Assembly: GCF_000025985.1 (NCBI RefSeq)
Contig: NC_003228.3
Coordinates: forward strand, 2,666,001-2,730,000
Source of the DNA: Bacteroides fragilis NCTC 9343
GTDB taxonomy: Bacteria; Bacteroidota; Bacteroidia; Bacteroidales; Bacteroidaceae
Direction: 5' to 3'
DNA: 64,000 bases
Shown: positions 19,501 to 28,884 of the stretch, piece after piece
How positions within the stretch are numbered: position 1 is the stretch's first letter
How the letters are laid out: each line of letters opens with the position of its first letter
Program-made: the position numbers and the translations under genes
The notes under the pieces: model-generated
The model's database searches: none
Told to the model about the DNA's origin: nothing
What the model saw: the letters and a program-made list of their open reading frames with translations, nothing else

Positions 19501-21564
19501 AATATACATATTATCAGCCAACCATACTCTACTGTCTACAGAGCCATCACCATGCATTCTTGCATACCTGGTACTGTCAAGGCTACCATCTCCTTTTAAG
19601 AATACAGAAGAAGTACCGCCATACGGTATAAAACTTTTAGCTCTAATATCCGCCCATCCTATATTATTATCCCAAAATTCATAGTATTGGGTAGCGGTTC
19701 TTCCTGTTGTTCTAACTCCTACATAATTATCTGATAACATGAAGTACGTAGGTTCAGCCGATTTCAGGTCCGGCAATGTAATGACTCCGTTAGCCGCTTC
19801 ATAGAGTGTGCCGTTCAACATAATGTTTCCACCACCGCTACTTCCACCGCCACCGATAACGGAAAGTTTGCCACCTTCTTTCGACAGAGTGGCCGGGTCG
19901 TAAGGTAGCAGGTCGAGAAGGGTCGGAGCAGTATAATCGCCCACCGCATTCCAGGTTGTGCCACCTGTGATTAACAGGTTACCATCCAGTTTCCAGACTT
20001 TATGTGTCGGATCGTAATCGAGCAGGCCACCGTTTACTTTCAGTCCGCCGGTGAAATTCTTTTCACCGGTAATCTCCTGAGCACCGGCAAGGGTGACGAA
20101 GGTATTCAAACGATCCTGTAAACCATTGATTTTGCTAATCTCTAAAGTGGGGATATCAGAGGCTATCAACCCTGATGCGGACGTTGCACGACCATAAGCG
20201 TCAACGGTGAGCTTGGTGTATGTACCGGCCTTTATTCCGGAAGGAGAAAGGGACAAGGTACGATCCGCAGACAAATCACCACCCCCGGAAAGACCGATTC
20301 CGGCAATGATGCTACGGGTTTTATCCGCTTTGACAGATAGAGCAGTAGCAAGGGTATCCGTTTCGGAGAATCCGGCCAGGAACGCTTCAAGTTCCTTCCA
20401 TTTGTTGATTGTCGAGTCGGTATCTGATCCGGTGAGAAAGGTAAGCAGGGTATTGGCTATCTCTGTAACATTGCGATATCCTTCCGTAGTTGGGAGACCG
20501 GCTCCTTTCAAGGCATTAAGGTTCGTATTTACAAAGTTCTCTGTTGCATATCCGGCAAGAGCTGTACCCAGATGTGACTTGTCGATCTGTTGAGAACCAC
20601 TTTTCAAGAGCGCGGTCCACATGGCGGATTCGTCGAAGCTTGAACCGGCACTGCCGATTACTGACAGCCGGCCGCCCTCTTTTGACAGGGTAGCCGGATC
20701 ATAAGGCAGCAGATCAAGAAGGGTCGGAGCTGTGTATGTTCCATTGTCCCAGCCGAAAGTGATGCTGCCTGAGATCAGCATATTACCGTTCAGTTTCCAA
20801 ACTCTTTCGGTCGGATCGTAATCGAGCAGGCCACCGTTCACTTTCAGTCCGCCGGTGAAATCTTTTTCACCGGTAATCTTCTGGGCACCGGCAAGGGTTA
20901 CAAAGTTCTCTCTGACGAAGGTCTCCGTAGCGTAGCCGGTAAGAGCGGAGGAAGTGATATAGCCTTTATCTGTGACAAATTTCTCTGTCGCATAGCCGGT
21001 AAGAGCACCGGACAAATGTGACTTGTCGATCTGCTGAACACCTTCTGTACCGAGGACACCCCACATGGCCAATTCATCGAAGTCAGAACCGGCATTGATC
21101 ACAGACAGTCGGCCGCCCTCTTTTGACAGGGTAGTCGGGTCGTAAGGGAGCAGATCGAGAAGAGTTGGTGCGGTGTATGTGCCATTGTCCCAACCGAAAG
21201 TAATGTTACCTGAGATCAGCATATTACCGTTCAGTTTCCAAACTCTTTCGGTCGGGTCATATTCTATCAGACCACCATTTAAAGTTAACTTTTTTAGGAA
21301 AGCTTCGCCTTTTTGCGTGATTCTGTAGGGATCATCCCCGCTGCTAAATTCGACACCTCCCAGAAGACGAAGTAAAAAATTGGTTTCGTCTATCTGCTTT
21401 TTACTGATAAAGATATCTTTTAAACCATCAGTAGAAACTTTCTTTAATCCTTCATTCAACCAGTATAGCACTTCTGCCACATGCCGGTTAGAGACACTGT
21501 GCTTGAGTACTGCTTTGTCAATGTAGTCAATGAGTTCATCTATAACTTGTTGCTGATCGGCCAT
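16561..21564 (-). CDS. Large tail fibre / receptor-binding protein with C-terminal S74 intramolecular chaperone
   Basis: The 1,667-residue protein is built as a fibre. Residues about 1-60 form a helical attachment region; residues about 90-600 carry three near-identical modules with YDPTERVWKLNGNMLISG and TAPTLLDLLPYDP cores joined by alpha-helical stalk repeats (GYATENFV). The centre has a pyocin-knob-like stretch (WSILHMRGWDGNYTAWQL). The rest is Gly/Ser/Asn-rich beta structure. The last 123 residues match the peptidase S74 chaperone: a GSDSRYK cleavage context (Ser1545-Asp1546), the WNSKKRDRDG and HVGGYAQ motifs, and a terminal coiled coil (ALEKENIKLRNRIEQLE). S74 domains trimerise the fibre and then cut themselves off. 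Confidence 0.9.
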   Translation of the reverse strand: MADQQQVIDELIDYIDKAVLKHSVSNRHVAEVLYWLNEGLKKVSTDGLKDIFISKKQIDETNFLLRLLGGVEFSSGDDPYRITQKGEAFLKKLTLNGGLIEYDPTERVWKLNGNMLISGNITFGWDNGTYTAPTLLDLLPYDPTTLSKEGGRLSVINAGSDFDELAMWGVLGTEGVQQIDKSHLSGALTGYATEKFVTDKGYITSSALTGYATETFVRENFVTLAGAQKITGEKDFTGGLKVNGGLLDYDPTERVWKLNGNMLISGSITFGWDNGTYTAPTLLDLLPYDPATLSKEGGRLSVIGSAGSSFDESAMWTALLKSGSQQIDKSHLGTALAGYATENFVNTNLNALKGAGLPTTEGYRNVTEIANTLLTFLTGSDTDSTINKWKELEAFLAGFSETDTLATALSVKADKTRSIIAGIGLSGGGDLSADRTLSLSPSGIKAGTYTKLTVDAYGRATSASGLIASDIPTLEISKINGLQDRLNTFVTLAGAQEITGEKNFTGGLKVNGGLLDYDPTHKVWKLDGNLLITGGTTWNAVGDYTAPTLLDLLPYDPATLSKEGGKLSVIGGGGSSGGGNIMLNGTLYEAANGVITLPDLKSAEPTYFMLSDNYVGVRTTGRTATQYYEFWDNNIGWADIRAKSFIPYGGTSSVFLKGDGSLDSTRYARMHGDGSVDSRVWLADNMYITDRRNEVVLPNTLESQKATAYFSMQGTPTGDWWSILHMRGWDGNYTAWQLAGPSSTANQDSHLHYRAGIGSSWQVDWKPLAFVEDINRLGTPYFVNQDIYQDYGYWVVLLCKLSPSTTEASCSGEMFYKRNNGIYANGSVRFSIQKVYNSTNVYFGTEYLGYSVYEAAPRPCTFTYNGVKYAGLKWASAASLNTIKTVIYEQHGNSEPIYIRYFNTQNGTVYNAEINNSIVENGSDIIKLGIGSHGTFESSQSLGLKIKPRDGNWAYLEFISSNTTWHVGSSGGASGLAGITGNWEIRCGGSNNEGFFVRANGTSQGKVGVVNRNGQESSIGYYTSNTGVGAGNAVWTVGAGIRNPYSFDWWYAGNTYKMTLDSDGKLFVNRKFGDAPSYSLCIGDHDTGFNESADGTIEFMSNAKQVGYFGNTSGRMISSYFREPTGHTYSTTSMMVNGNGSTIGPGIGFHQPGITAAVLYLNNAAEFNFRNINNNGYCNVYAGNLIADAGFLYSRYNGIEIKIGSENDSYVHFITKPARSLYFANSLFVNGSVLPYSSSTYSLGDAGHLWNYVYGNHFMGNSASATFILPNYVGGQQANPQTYFNNSMGVKVAMTGVNPDSYWGDTLWINGYGGTDVPDMCALHFSRGGAPLIYISSQKYHATSYGTMYHIWTGYNSNHSSAAWTCSTLNANGRISTTSDIYSAGWVRAGGSNGFYCESYGGGIHMTDSTWVRVYNGKQFYVSSTSSDAIHTAGGINASGRIYAGGHLSTNGGLAVSGIYGGSGASGFNVYAVFQGRSDHGGIEVRASDNTFGIGVHSNDHMYWWWGTSTSTNSSSGKSYIMDYGGGNWSFTGNHYVSGYSTWGSDSRYKTYLGEVTLQLDQIADSPTIYYRWNSKKRDRDGLLHVGGYAQYTEQILPELTHETSDFKTMDYAVCAYVYAVHAARFLRNHLLSDYEWKSDTELRMDALEKENIKLRNRIEQLERRAA
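19857..21277 (-). repeat. Three imperfect repeats of about 180 bp within the fibre gene
   Basis: Copies lie at about 19857-20033, 20655-20833 and 21097-21277 and encode the WKLxGN / TAPTLLDLLPYDP / LSKEGGxLSVI module. Copies 2 and 3 also share a long spacer. This is a substrate for recombination that could lengthen or shorten the stalk. Confidence 0.85.
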
Positions 21565-21565
21565 A

Positions 21566-22696
21566 TCAATTAAATTGAGGTGTGAACTGTTCGGTATGTA
21601 TACGGGGATTTCCTATTTCGTCCTCTGAAAGTGATCCGGTGTAACGAACATCGGAGTCAACGAAATGAAGAGTCATTTTAATACTTTCCGGTACAGTGGA
21701 GCGTATGGCATGGGTGAGGTTGTCGGCTACGGCATTTACCCTGATGTTTCGTCCGGAAAGTCCGAGTATCTTTATGTCATCGGAAGCAAGCATATCCATT
21801 AAATGCACAAGCTCTTCGGTATTGCGATATCCGGATTCTACCTGAAGCTTGTCACGGGCAGACTGTCGCTCGCGGGCCTCGATATAGTCATCAATGCTTT
21901 CATCGTAAATCTGATAAGTGGAGTCGGACTCAATTTCAGACTCGATGTTACCGATACCGGTGACTTCAATGCGTTCATAGGCTCCATAGGAGTTGAGAAA
22001 TTCAAGTAAATAACGTTCACGGGATACTGTTCCGGGAGTGATGACAATAGTACAACTTTTGATTGATCCGGAATAGATATCGAAAACAGAAGCTAACTTT
22101 TGATTAGTTTGAAACAGTTTTTGCCGGAGCCGATATAGGTTAAGGGCTACCGGCTGTCCGGCTGTTCCGGACAAAGAGGTTTCAATGCCGGCTGCAACTA
22201 TTTTTAATGCACCATCCGGATAAAGGAAAGGAATAGGTAGGAGTTCGGTTTCTCGGATGGTGATGATCCGCCCGTTGGTACGGGTGGTTTTGAAGAAATT
22301 GACCGATGAATTGAGCAGCTTCCAAGTGAATATATTGCTATTTTCATCTAACAGACGGCGTAATAGCCGCTTGCTGATACCTCCGATAACTGCTTTCAGA
22401 GAAAGAGTTTTAGTTTCTCCCTGGGTGTTTTGGACACTAATGGCAATATCTGTAGCTGAAGTAGAATCGGCCAGTAATATATCAGTGGATTCGTTAAGCA
22501 GATGTTTGGGACTGAGAATACCTGAAAGGATATCCTGAAGAAAAACAGAGAACTCACCTTCACCACTTCCGGAAAAGATGGTGCGGTCGGCCTGACGAAT
22601 AGTGTAGCTGACTACTGAACTGGAGTTTATGGTCAGCTTAATGGGATTTCCGGCTAAAGCGATTGTAGACGGATATATGTTTGCTGTTAAACTCAT
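21566..22696 (-). CDS. Hypothetical tail/baseplate protein
   Basis: The 376-residue protein is not assigned to a named family. It is beta-rich at the N-terminus (SLTANIYPSTIALAGNPIKL) and contains a middle helical region. It starts two bases upstream of the fibre gene and overlaps the small gene behind it by four bases (ATGA type), so it belongs to the tail-tip operon. Position directly before the receptor-binding fibre suggests an adaptor or baseplate hub role; this is inference. Confidence 0.7.
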   Translation of the reverse strand: MSLTANIYPSTIALAGNPIKLTINSSSVVSYTIRQADRTIFSGSGEGEFSVFLQDILSGILSPKHLLNESTDILLADSTSATDIAISVQNTQGETKTLSLKAVIGGISKRLLRRLLDENSNIFTWKLLNSSVNFFKTTRTNGRIITIRETELLPIPFLYPDGALKIVAAGIETSLSGTAGQPVALNLYRLRQKLFQTNQKLASVFDIYSGSIKSCTIVITPGTVSRERYLLEFLNSYGAYERIEVTGIGNIESEIESDSTYQIYDESIDDYIEARERQSARDKLQVESGYRNTEELVHLMDMLASDDIKILGLSGRNIRVNAVADNLTHAIRSTVPESIKMTLHFVDSDVRYTGSLSEDEIGNPRIHTEQFTPQFN

Positions 22697-22917
22697 AGTG
22701 CATTGTAATTAGTTTGTATAATGGTACCGGACACAGAAGAGGTCGCAGAGCAATACAATGCCAGGAACTCTTCCCGTTCCGGAGTGGGGGTGGTGATGAA
22801 ACGGAAAAATTCATCGGTTGTAGCCCCGGAGGAACTTGTAAATTTCCGGTAAGCGGCAAGCAATGCAGTTACATTGCTTGTCTCAATTGCTGCTGTGATG
22901 GTCTTATCGTCATTCAT
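22693..22917 (-). CDS. Small hypothetical tail-operon protein
   Basis: A 74-residue soluble protein with a helical N-terminal half (TAAIETSNVTALLAAYRKF). It overlaps the next gene by four bases and follows the 732-residue tail protein after a short gap. Small genes of this kind between baseplate proteins can be assembly factors, but no homology is recognised. Confidence 0.65.
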   Translation of the reverse strand: MNDDKTITAAIETSNVTALLAAYRKFTSSSGATTDEFFRFITTPTPEREEFLALYCSATSSVSGTIIQTNYNAL

Positions 22918-22958
22918 GTTGCAAATATGATGTTTTGATCATGTGCGGCAAAGGACAA

Positions 22959-25157
22959 CTAAAGCAGTTCTGCTTTAACGGAAAGCCCGTAAGTAATGGC
23001 ATAGTGTACGCCTCCGTATTCTTTATCTTTCCAGATGATATCACCTTGAGATGTCTGACCATTGGGAACCCGGACCTTATAGTAAAGGTCGAAACTGTAA
23101 TTGATTTCTTTGATGAAGAACTCTTTGCCGGCTTCATAATCTTCTTGAGTCGGTACAGTAAATGGTATCTCAATATCCGAAACCTGATCACTTACCTCGT
23201 TTTTACGTAGCACTCCGAGCCATTGCGCCGGTGGGGTAATAGCCTTCTTCCACTCCTCGACTTGTGCCCGTATCTTGAGTTCTACTATGTTTTCACGATT
23301 ATTGTGAAACGCCCATTTGTAGAGTTGCTCAATCGTTTGTATTCCTTGTTCTGCATCCAAATCTAAATCGGTTTTCCCGACAGGAATCAGGAGACGAAGG
23401 GTACGAAAACGGACAGTAGCCGGACGTGAAAGCAGTTTAGGTAATGTATAGCGCACTGTATCAAGCAGTAATCGTTGGCCATCTATATTGATCGTTTGAC
23501 TGAAATCAATATTGAGTAATTGAATTGGATTCAAGTGTACGGGCACTTCAACTGTATGATTGGAATGTCGGAGAATAGCGTCAAATCCCTTCCAAAAACG
23601 GGAGAACAGGCCATTATCACCAATAAAGGTCATGGAGATATCGAACGTGTGACCGTTGATGACAATAGCTTCACCGCCGGGTGTGTAACATCTTGGCGAT
23701 CCATAGGGGTAGGGAGTGGATGCACGGGGCATGGAAAAGCAAAAGCATAGAGGAGTTTGGGTGTTTTGCTCCTCTGACAGTTCTACGCTGGCGCTGGAAA
23801 TATTGGTATATTTGTGTACTTTTCCCAGGAGATAGGCGGGACAAACCGGTTGGTCATCAGGGTAAGAACCTTTCATCGGCAGGCATTCATCAATAGAGGA
23901 TATCTCCATATAACTGATGTTCGCTCCTTTATCCCAGGGGAAGAAGTCGGAGCTGCGGGCTTCACGAACTCCGGTCAGATTGTTACGGACATAGTAAAAA
24001 CCATCCCATAAAGAATAGGTGAGATATCCTTTTGCTGTGTTACTTGACAAGACATGGCCAAAGGGTTTGAGAAATTTGTCGAGTGAGTCTCTGGTAGGAG
24101 CAGCTACTAAATTGGTATAAGGACCGGAGATATTGGTCGATGCGGAAAGTTTGAGTTGCTGTGCAGCGGCATAGTTGATAACAGGACGGGCCGACTTGAG
24201 CAGGGACCAATTCAGTGAGTCCGTAGCTGAGATGATATCTTTGATAAATTTGAGATTAACGGTTTTATTTTTTCCATCAACAAAATACACCATACCAAAG
24301 CGACAGTAGAGGGCTTGCAGGAACTCGTTAATCGTGCAATCGGGTAGAAGGTCAGAGTAATCAATGAAGCCCTTGACTATGCTGTCGGCCATGTTGTTCA
24401 GAACTACCAGACGGGAGAGTTGACGGTGGGTTGAGAATGGACTTTCAAGGACCGTATAACCGTACCGGACGAATATAAAATTGAGTATCCAAGATACTTT
24501 TAAAAATGGGCTGATGGCATAACCTTCGGGAACGGAAGTAAGGACGGGTTCATTATTGATAAGGAATGTTTCTTGCCTGGCAGCTCCCTGAAGGGAGTAG
24601 GTACCGGTCTCTGATTTAGCTATTTTATTGATGTATTCGGGGTAGTAAGTGCTGGTTTCCGTACCGTTCACGGTTGTTGTATGTGATGGCATGGCTACAC
24701 AAATGGGAAAGACGGAAAGAGCATCGTCTACGGTTGTTTCATTCATAATAGAATTGAGCAGGCTGATGACTCCGGCCGTTCCCCCTTCGGGACGAATAAC
24801 CGGAGCAGAGAGGGAACGGAGTGAAACAGCATTCCATTCCGAGTAGAGTTCAGACTCGTCAAAACCTATATTGGATACGATTCCTCCGGATTTGGAGGCC
24901 TGTGTGATGTTCATCTTACCTATTCGGTTGTAGACACCATCGGAGACGGTGACACGGGCATCCGGGGCAGGGGAGTAGGTACTATCCGGACGATGGACAT
25001 GGGTGATCAGTGAAAGGTTGTTTCGGGAGGCAGGAAGCGTGGCAGGTACGGATTGTGAACCACGTTCGTTGTAAATAGGGGAGGTGTCTTCGATCTCGAT
25101 GCTGAAATCGTTTTGAAGATCGAATATTCCTAATTGATTTTTTATCTTGAGTGACAT
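22959..25157 (-). CDS. Tail-tip/baseplate protein (large, beta-rich)
   Basis: The 732-residue protein follows the tape measure gene at three bases distance, the usual place of distal tail or tail-associated baseplate proteins in siphoviruses. It has mixed beta content, an internal region WILNFIFVRYGYTVLESPF resembling a hub domain, and a C-terminal helical/beta part ending in IWKDKEYGGVHYAITYGLS. No signal peptide and no peptidase motif are seen. I infer a distal tail or hub role from gene order only. Confidence 0.7.
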   Translation of the reverse strand: MSLKIKNQLGIFDLQNDFSIEIEDTSPIYNERGSQSVPATLPASRNNLSLITHVHRPDSTYSPAPDARVTVSDGVYNRIGKMNITQASKSGGIVSNIGFDESELYSEWNAVSLRSLSAPVIRPEGGTAGVISLLNSIMNETTVDDALSVFPICVAMPSHTTTVNGTETSTYYPEYINKIAKSETGTYSLQGAARQETFLINNEPVLTSVPEGYAISPFLKVSWILNFIFVRYGYTVLESPFSTHRQLSRLVVLNNMADSIVKGFIDYSDLLPDCTINEFLQALYCRFGMVYFVDGKNKTVNLKFIKDIISATDSLNWSLLKSARPVINYAAAQQLKLSASTNISGPYTNLVAAPTRDSLDKFLKPFGHVLSSNTAKGYLTYSLWDGFYYVRNNLTGVREARSSDFFPWDKGANISYMEISSIDECLPMKGSYPDDQPVCPAYLLGKVHKYTNISSASVELSEEQNTQTPLCFCFSMPRASTPYPYGSPRCYTPGGEAIVINGHTFDISMTFIGDNGLFSRFWKGFDAILRHSNHTVEVPVHLNPIQLLNIDFSQTINIDGQRLLLDTVRYTLPKLLSRPATVRFRTLRLLIPVGKTDLDLDAEQGIQTIEQLYKWAFHNNRENIVELKIRAQVEEWKKAITPPAQWLGVLRKNEVSDQVSDIEIPFTVPTQEDYEAGKEFFIKEINYSFDLYYKVRVPNGQTSQGDIIWKDKEYGGVHYAITYGLSVKAELL

Positions 25158-25160
25158 GTG

Positions 25161-28100
25161 TTATTGTTTTTTGCGGGTGAATGGTTCCTTTGATTTATCT
25201 GCTAATTCTTGTGCTTCGTTGAGCTCGCGAAGCACGACGTATGCTTTGAGGTATTTAAGTTTCTCAATCAGTGCATGTAACTCTTTGATCAGTTGAGCCA
25301 AGTTTGCTTCCTTATCAGTCGGTGAAGAAGTTGTCTGAGAGATACGGGAAGTACTGTTACGGATCGGATCGTAATTGCCTTCAGCACGCTGGGGAAGTCG
25401 GCCACTGCGGGCATCCTGAATGGCCTGTACGACAATGGGGTAATTAATGTGGTGCTGAAGACGGGAAAGATCTTCGGCATTGATGATCAACTCTGCTCCG
25501 GATTCGGATATCAATGAGGTACGGCGGACGATTCCTGTCGGTGAATCACCTATGTAGGGAACACCCCGATAGGTCCGGCCATCATCTTCACCAATGACAT
25601 CGTATCTGCCGGATGCCCATTGCTTGACTTGTACCTGGGCAGTTTTGGTACTGTCGGTATTGTTATCGGTTGCGGAAGAACTCCCCCCTTTAATCAGTCC
25701 TTTGAGCGTTGATTTTGCAGCGGCCAATGCTCCCATGATCAGTCCGGAGAGAACTGCGGCACGGGCTGCACCGGTTGCTCCAAAGGTTGCAACAGAGTCA
25801 GGCATGGCATAGGCTTCGGCAGCGGAACGGGCTACAGCTCCGACGGCTACACCCGTGGCCTTGGCTATTTCAATATCAATCATCTGGCTCAGTACATCGA
25901 ATAGGATATCGAGCATGGTATCAGCAAAGTTCTGCAGGGTATTTTCTTGACCTGATATCATTTGTCCGAGGGTATCGCCGATCTGTTCACCGTATTGCCG
26001 GTACTGTTGTGCCTGTTCGGTGAGCCTTTGTTTCTCCTTCCTGGCCAGTTCGTCTTTTTTCTTTTGAGCTGCATCTTCAAGTTTCTTCCGCTCTTTCTCT
26101 TCATCTTGAAGACATTTTACTTTAAAGTCGAGTAGTTGTTGTTCAATAGTGCGCCGTTGATCAGCGTCGAGATTAGCAATTTTGAGAACACGTTCCAGGT
26201 GCATGATGGTGAGATGCTCCATGGCTTCATTGTACTCTTTCTCTGTTTTCAGATTTTCATCCTTACCGGAAACATAGAGACGTTTTAGGTCCTTTTGTTG
26301 GTTTTCATAAAGTGTCTTTTCTTCAGCGAGCTGTCGGTTCATCTGCTCTTTTTGCTGTTTAATTTTGATATCGTTGATTCGATTTTGAGCATCAATACCT
26401 TCTTTACTTTTTGCACCGGCTATATTAATGATACGTTGCTGATGTTCTAATTCGAGGGTTTCCATCCGCTTATTGAACTGCTGTTCGGTTTGCAAAGTTT
26501 CGTCCTGGCGTTTGAGATAGGCTTCTTTGAGTTCCGACTGGTGTTGGGAGTAGAGCTTGGCTTCTTCTTCAAGTCTCTTTTTAAGAAGGGCTTTGGCTTT
26601 CTCTTCATCAATTATGGGAGTTGTTATTTTGTTATTTGTAGTTTCTTCATTCGCTTTGTTGACCTCCTCTATGGCTAAAGCTGATTCGCCTATCTCTTTG
26701 GTTATTTCATCTATTTTCTCAGAAATTGAGGATAAATTTTTTCGCGTTTCATTAAGAGTTTCTAAAGCTTTTCCTTCTTTTTCTGTGCCAAAAAGTCTGG
26801 AAATTTTAGCTGTAAGGCTATTCCGATTATATCCTTGTAAGGTATTGGTTTGGCGAATCTTCCAATATTGATCACTTTGGGTTTCTTCATCTTTTTCCAG
26901 TGTACGTTTCTGGGCATAAAGATTTTCAAGTTCTTGCTGTGCTGCTTTTAACTTGATTTGCTTTTCAAGTTGTACCAAATAATCTTTGATTGCGTCTGTA
27001 TTGTTTTTCGTTAATGTTCCTTCATCGGTTAGTTGGGCATTGTAGTCTGGAATGATTTCTTTTAGATCATTTAAAGCCTTTCGACGAACATCAAGCGCAA
27101 TTCCATTATCATTGATGACAGCAGTCAAAGCACGTATCTTCGATTCTTGTTGAATAAATGATTTATTGGTCTCTTCATTTACTTTTTTTATTCCTGATAC
27201 AGAATCTTTTAATTCATCGTTTTTCTTTTTTAAGTTTATGAGGTAGGCTATAGCTGTGGCCGCGACTACGGCTATTATACCATAGGGGTTTGTCATCAGC
27301 TCTTTCTTAATGGCTTTTAAAGACTTTGCAATATTATTATTCCAAAATGTAACGACTTTACTGATTATTACATCAGAGTTCTTAGCAGCTGTGTAAGCTA
27401 TAAGGGCAATGGTCAATAATGTAATGGCCCTTTTGTTTTCATTGATGAAGTTTAATAGTTTAATGAGTTTTCCAGTCCAACTGACAGCACCATTTGCTGC
27501 TGATATGAGGGCGGGATTGAGTTTTTCTAATAATTCAATACCAAGTTCCTGCATGCGGTTTTTAGCTTGCGATAGTTTAGCTGCCGCTGTTTCTGATTTT
27601 GTGGCAGCCTGTTCCATGGCTACAGATGTACCCGTAACTACTTGAGTGTAGTATTTTACCTTATCGGCTTCATTGATAAGTACGGAGGCCACATTGTATC
27701 CTTCTTCTCCAAATTGCTTCTTAATCTGGGCTGCTGAGAGTTGTTTTTTCTGAAGGTTATCCAAAGCCTTCTCTAAACCGACGATTTTGGGATTTGTATC
27801 ATCTGCTCCGGTTTGTAGGGTAAGGAAGAATTTCTTTAAGCCGGTACCGGCTATTTCGTCTTTGATACCTTTTTCGGCCAGTGTTTCAATAGTACCTACA
27901 AGCTGTTCGATAGGAATTTCGGCAGAGGCAGCAGCTACCCCGGATTTGGTAACGGCTGTGGTGACGGACTCTACGGCTGCTGCTCCATATTTAGAGCCGG
28001 CGGCCATGACGTTTGCATAGCGTGAAGCTTGTTCGGCACCATCACCATATTGGTTAAGAGAAAGGGTGACGGCATCGACTGCATCCTTCAGGGTCATACC

Positions 28101-28883
28101 TGATGCAGAAGCTAATATAAGGGTCTGTTTTGTCACCTCGGCCAAAGCTTCTTTGTTATCAAGAAGTTCGGGCTTGGCAGAGCCTACCAATTTGTAGGCA
28201 TCAAGAATTTCCGTTGCGGACTGTCGAATGCGAATGCCGGATTCGGTCATTGTCGTTGACAACTGGACAGCTTGCTGTTCCAACCAGTTTATATCGTCTT
28301 TGGAAAGTCCGGTAAGAGCTTCAACATCGGCTTTTGCTTCTTCACGTTTGTTTCGCTGTTCTCGGAGTTGGTTGAGCTTCATAGAAACTCCGGTGATAGC
28401 TGCTATGACAGTACCGATCAGACCAATATATTTGTTAATGAATCCGGAGGCACGTGACCAGACATTACCTTGTGCACCTACCTCGACACGCATGGCGGCT
28501 TGTGCTCTGGAAAGGGCTTCAGTGACACGCCGATTCTGCTCAAGAGCAGCAGTATATTGTTTCGTTCCGGGCACTGCATTACGAAGCTCTTTTCGGACAC
28601 GGGATTGGACAGCAAGGAGTTCGTTATAAGTTGCTCCGGAGAGGTTTTTGAGAACTCGTTCTGTTTCGGCTAACTGTTTTTCGTAATTCTGAAGAGTTCG
28701 GTTTTTTGCATCCAGTTCTTTCTTGAGGTCTTGGGAACGCTTTGCATAGTCTGCTTCTCTTCCGGTAAGTGACTTGAGTTTGTCTTCAAGACGAGAAATA
28801 CTTTCTTTTACCAGGTCTATCTTATTAGTGGCTTCTGAGCCATCAATATAAAGTTTGATACTGCGGTTTAGGTCGTTTGCCAT
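25161..28883 (-). CDS. Phage tail tape measure protein (TP901-like)
   Basis: The 1,240-residue protein sets tail length and is released into the host membrane during DNA entry. It starts with a long coiled coil (about 20-110), has hydrophobic segments (GLIGTVIAAITGVSM, ITLLTIALIAYTAAKN, GIIAVVAATAIAYLI), then a very long Lys/Glu/Gln coiled coil with repeated QxxLExxxxQR patterns (about 690-960), and an Ala/Gly-rich stretch before the tail. The TP901-type core is recognisable in the region with DAVDAVTLSLNQYG and SKYGAAAVESVT. It begins two bases after the gene upstream. Confidence 0.92.
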   Translation of the reverse strand: MANDLNRSIKLYIDGSEATNKIDLVKESISRLEDKLKSLTGREADYAKRSQDLKKELDAKNRTLQNYEKQLAETERVLKNLSGATYNELLAVQSRVRKELRNAVPGTKQYTAALEQNRRVTEALSRAQAAMRVEVGAQGNVWSRASGFINKYIGLIGTVIAAITGVSMKLNQLREQRNKREEAKADVEALTGLSKDDINWLEQQAVQLSTTMTESGIRIRQSATEILDAYKLVGSAKPELLDNKEALAEVTKQTLILASASGMTLKDAVDAVTLSLNQYGDGAEQASRYANVMAAGSKYGAAAVESVTTAVTKSGVAAASAEIPIEQLVGTIETLAEKGIKDEIAGTGLKKFFLTLQTGADDTNPKIVGLEKALDNLQKKQLSAAQIKKQFGEEGYNVASVLINEADKVKYYTQVVTGTSVAMEQAATKSETAAAKLSQAKNRMQELGIELLEKLNPALISAANGAVSWTGKLIKLLNFINENKRAITLLTIALIAYTAAKNSDVIISKVVTFWNNNIAKSLKAIKKELMTNPYGIIAVVAATAIAYLINLKKKNDELKDSVSGIKKVNEETNKSFIQQESKIRALTAVINDNGIALDVRRKALNDLKEIIPDYNAQLTDEGTLTKNNTDAIKDYLVQLEKQIKLKAAQQELENLYAQKRTLEKDEETQSDQYWKIRQTNTLQGYNRNSLTAKISRLFGTEKEGKALETLNETRKNLSSISEKIDEITKEIGESALAIEEVNKANEETTNNKITTPIIDEEKAKALLKKRLEEEAKLYSQHQSELKEAYLKRQDETLQTEQQFNKRMETLELEHQQRIINIAGAKSKEGIDAQNRINDIKIKQQKEQMNRQLAEEKTLYENQQKDLKRLYVSGKDENLKTEKEYNEAMEHLTIMHLERVLKIANLDADQRRTIEQQLLDFKVKCLQDEEKERKKLEDAAQKKKDELARKEKQRLTEQAQQYRQYGEQIGDTLGQMISGQENTLQNFADTMLDILFDVLSQMIDIEIAKATGVAVGAVARSAAEAYAMPDSVATFGATGAARAAVLSGLIMGALAAAKSTLKGLIKGGSSSATDNNTDSTKTAQVQVKQWASGRYDVIGEDDGRTYRGVPYIGDSPTGIVRRTSLISESGAELIINAEDLSRLQHHINYPIVVQAIQDARSGRLPQRAEGNYDPIRNSTSRISQTTSSPTDKEANLAQLIKELHALIEKLKYLKAYVVLRELNEAQELADKSKEPFTRKKQ

Positions 28884-28884
28884 A

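Noticed and set aside
16561..21564. Possible diversity-generating retroelement target in the fibre
   Set aside because: No reverse transcriptase or template repeat is present in the window; the repeats are stalk modules.
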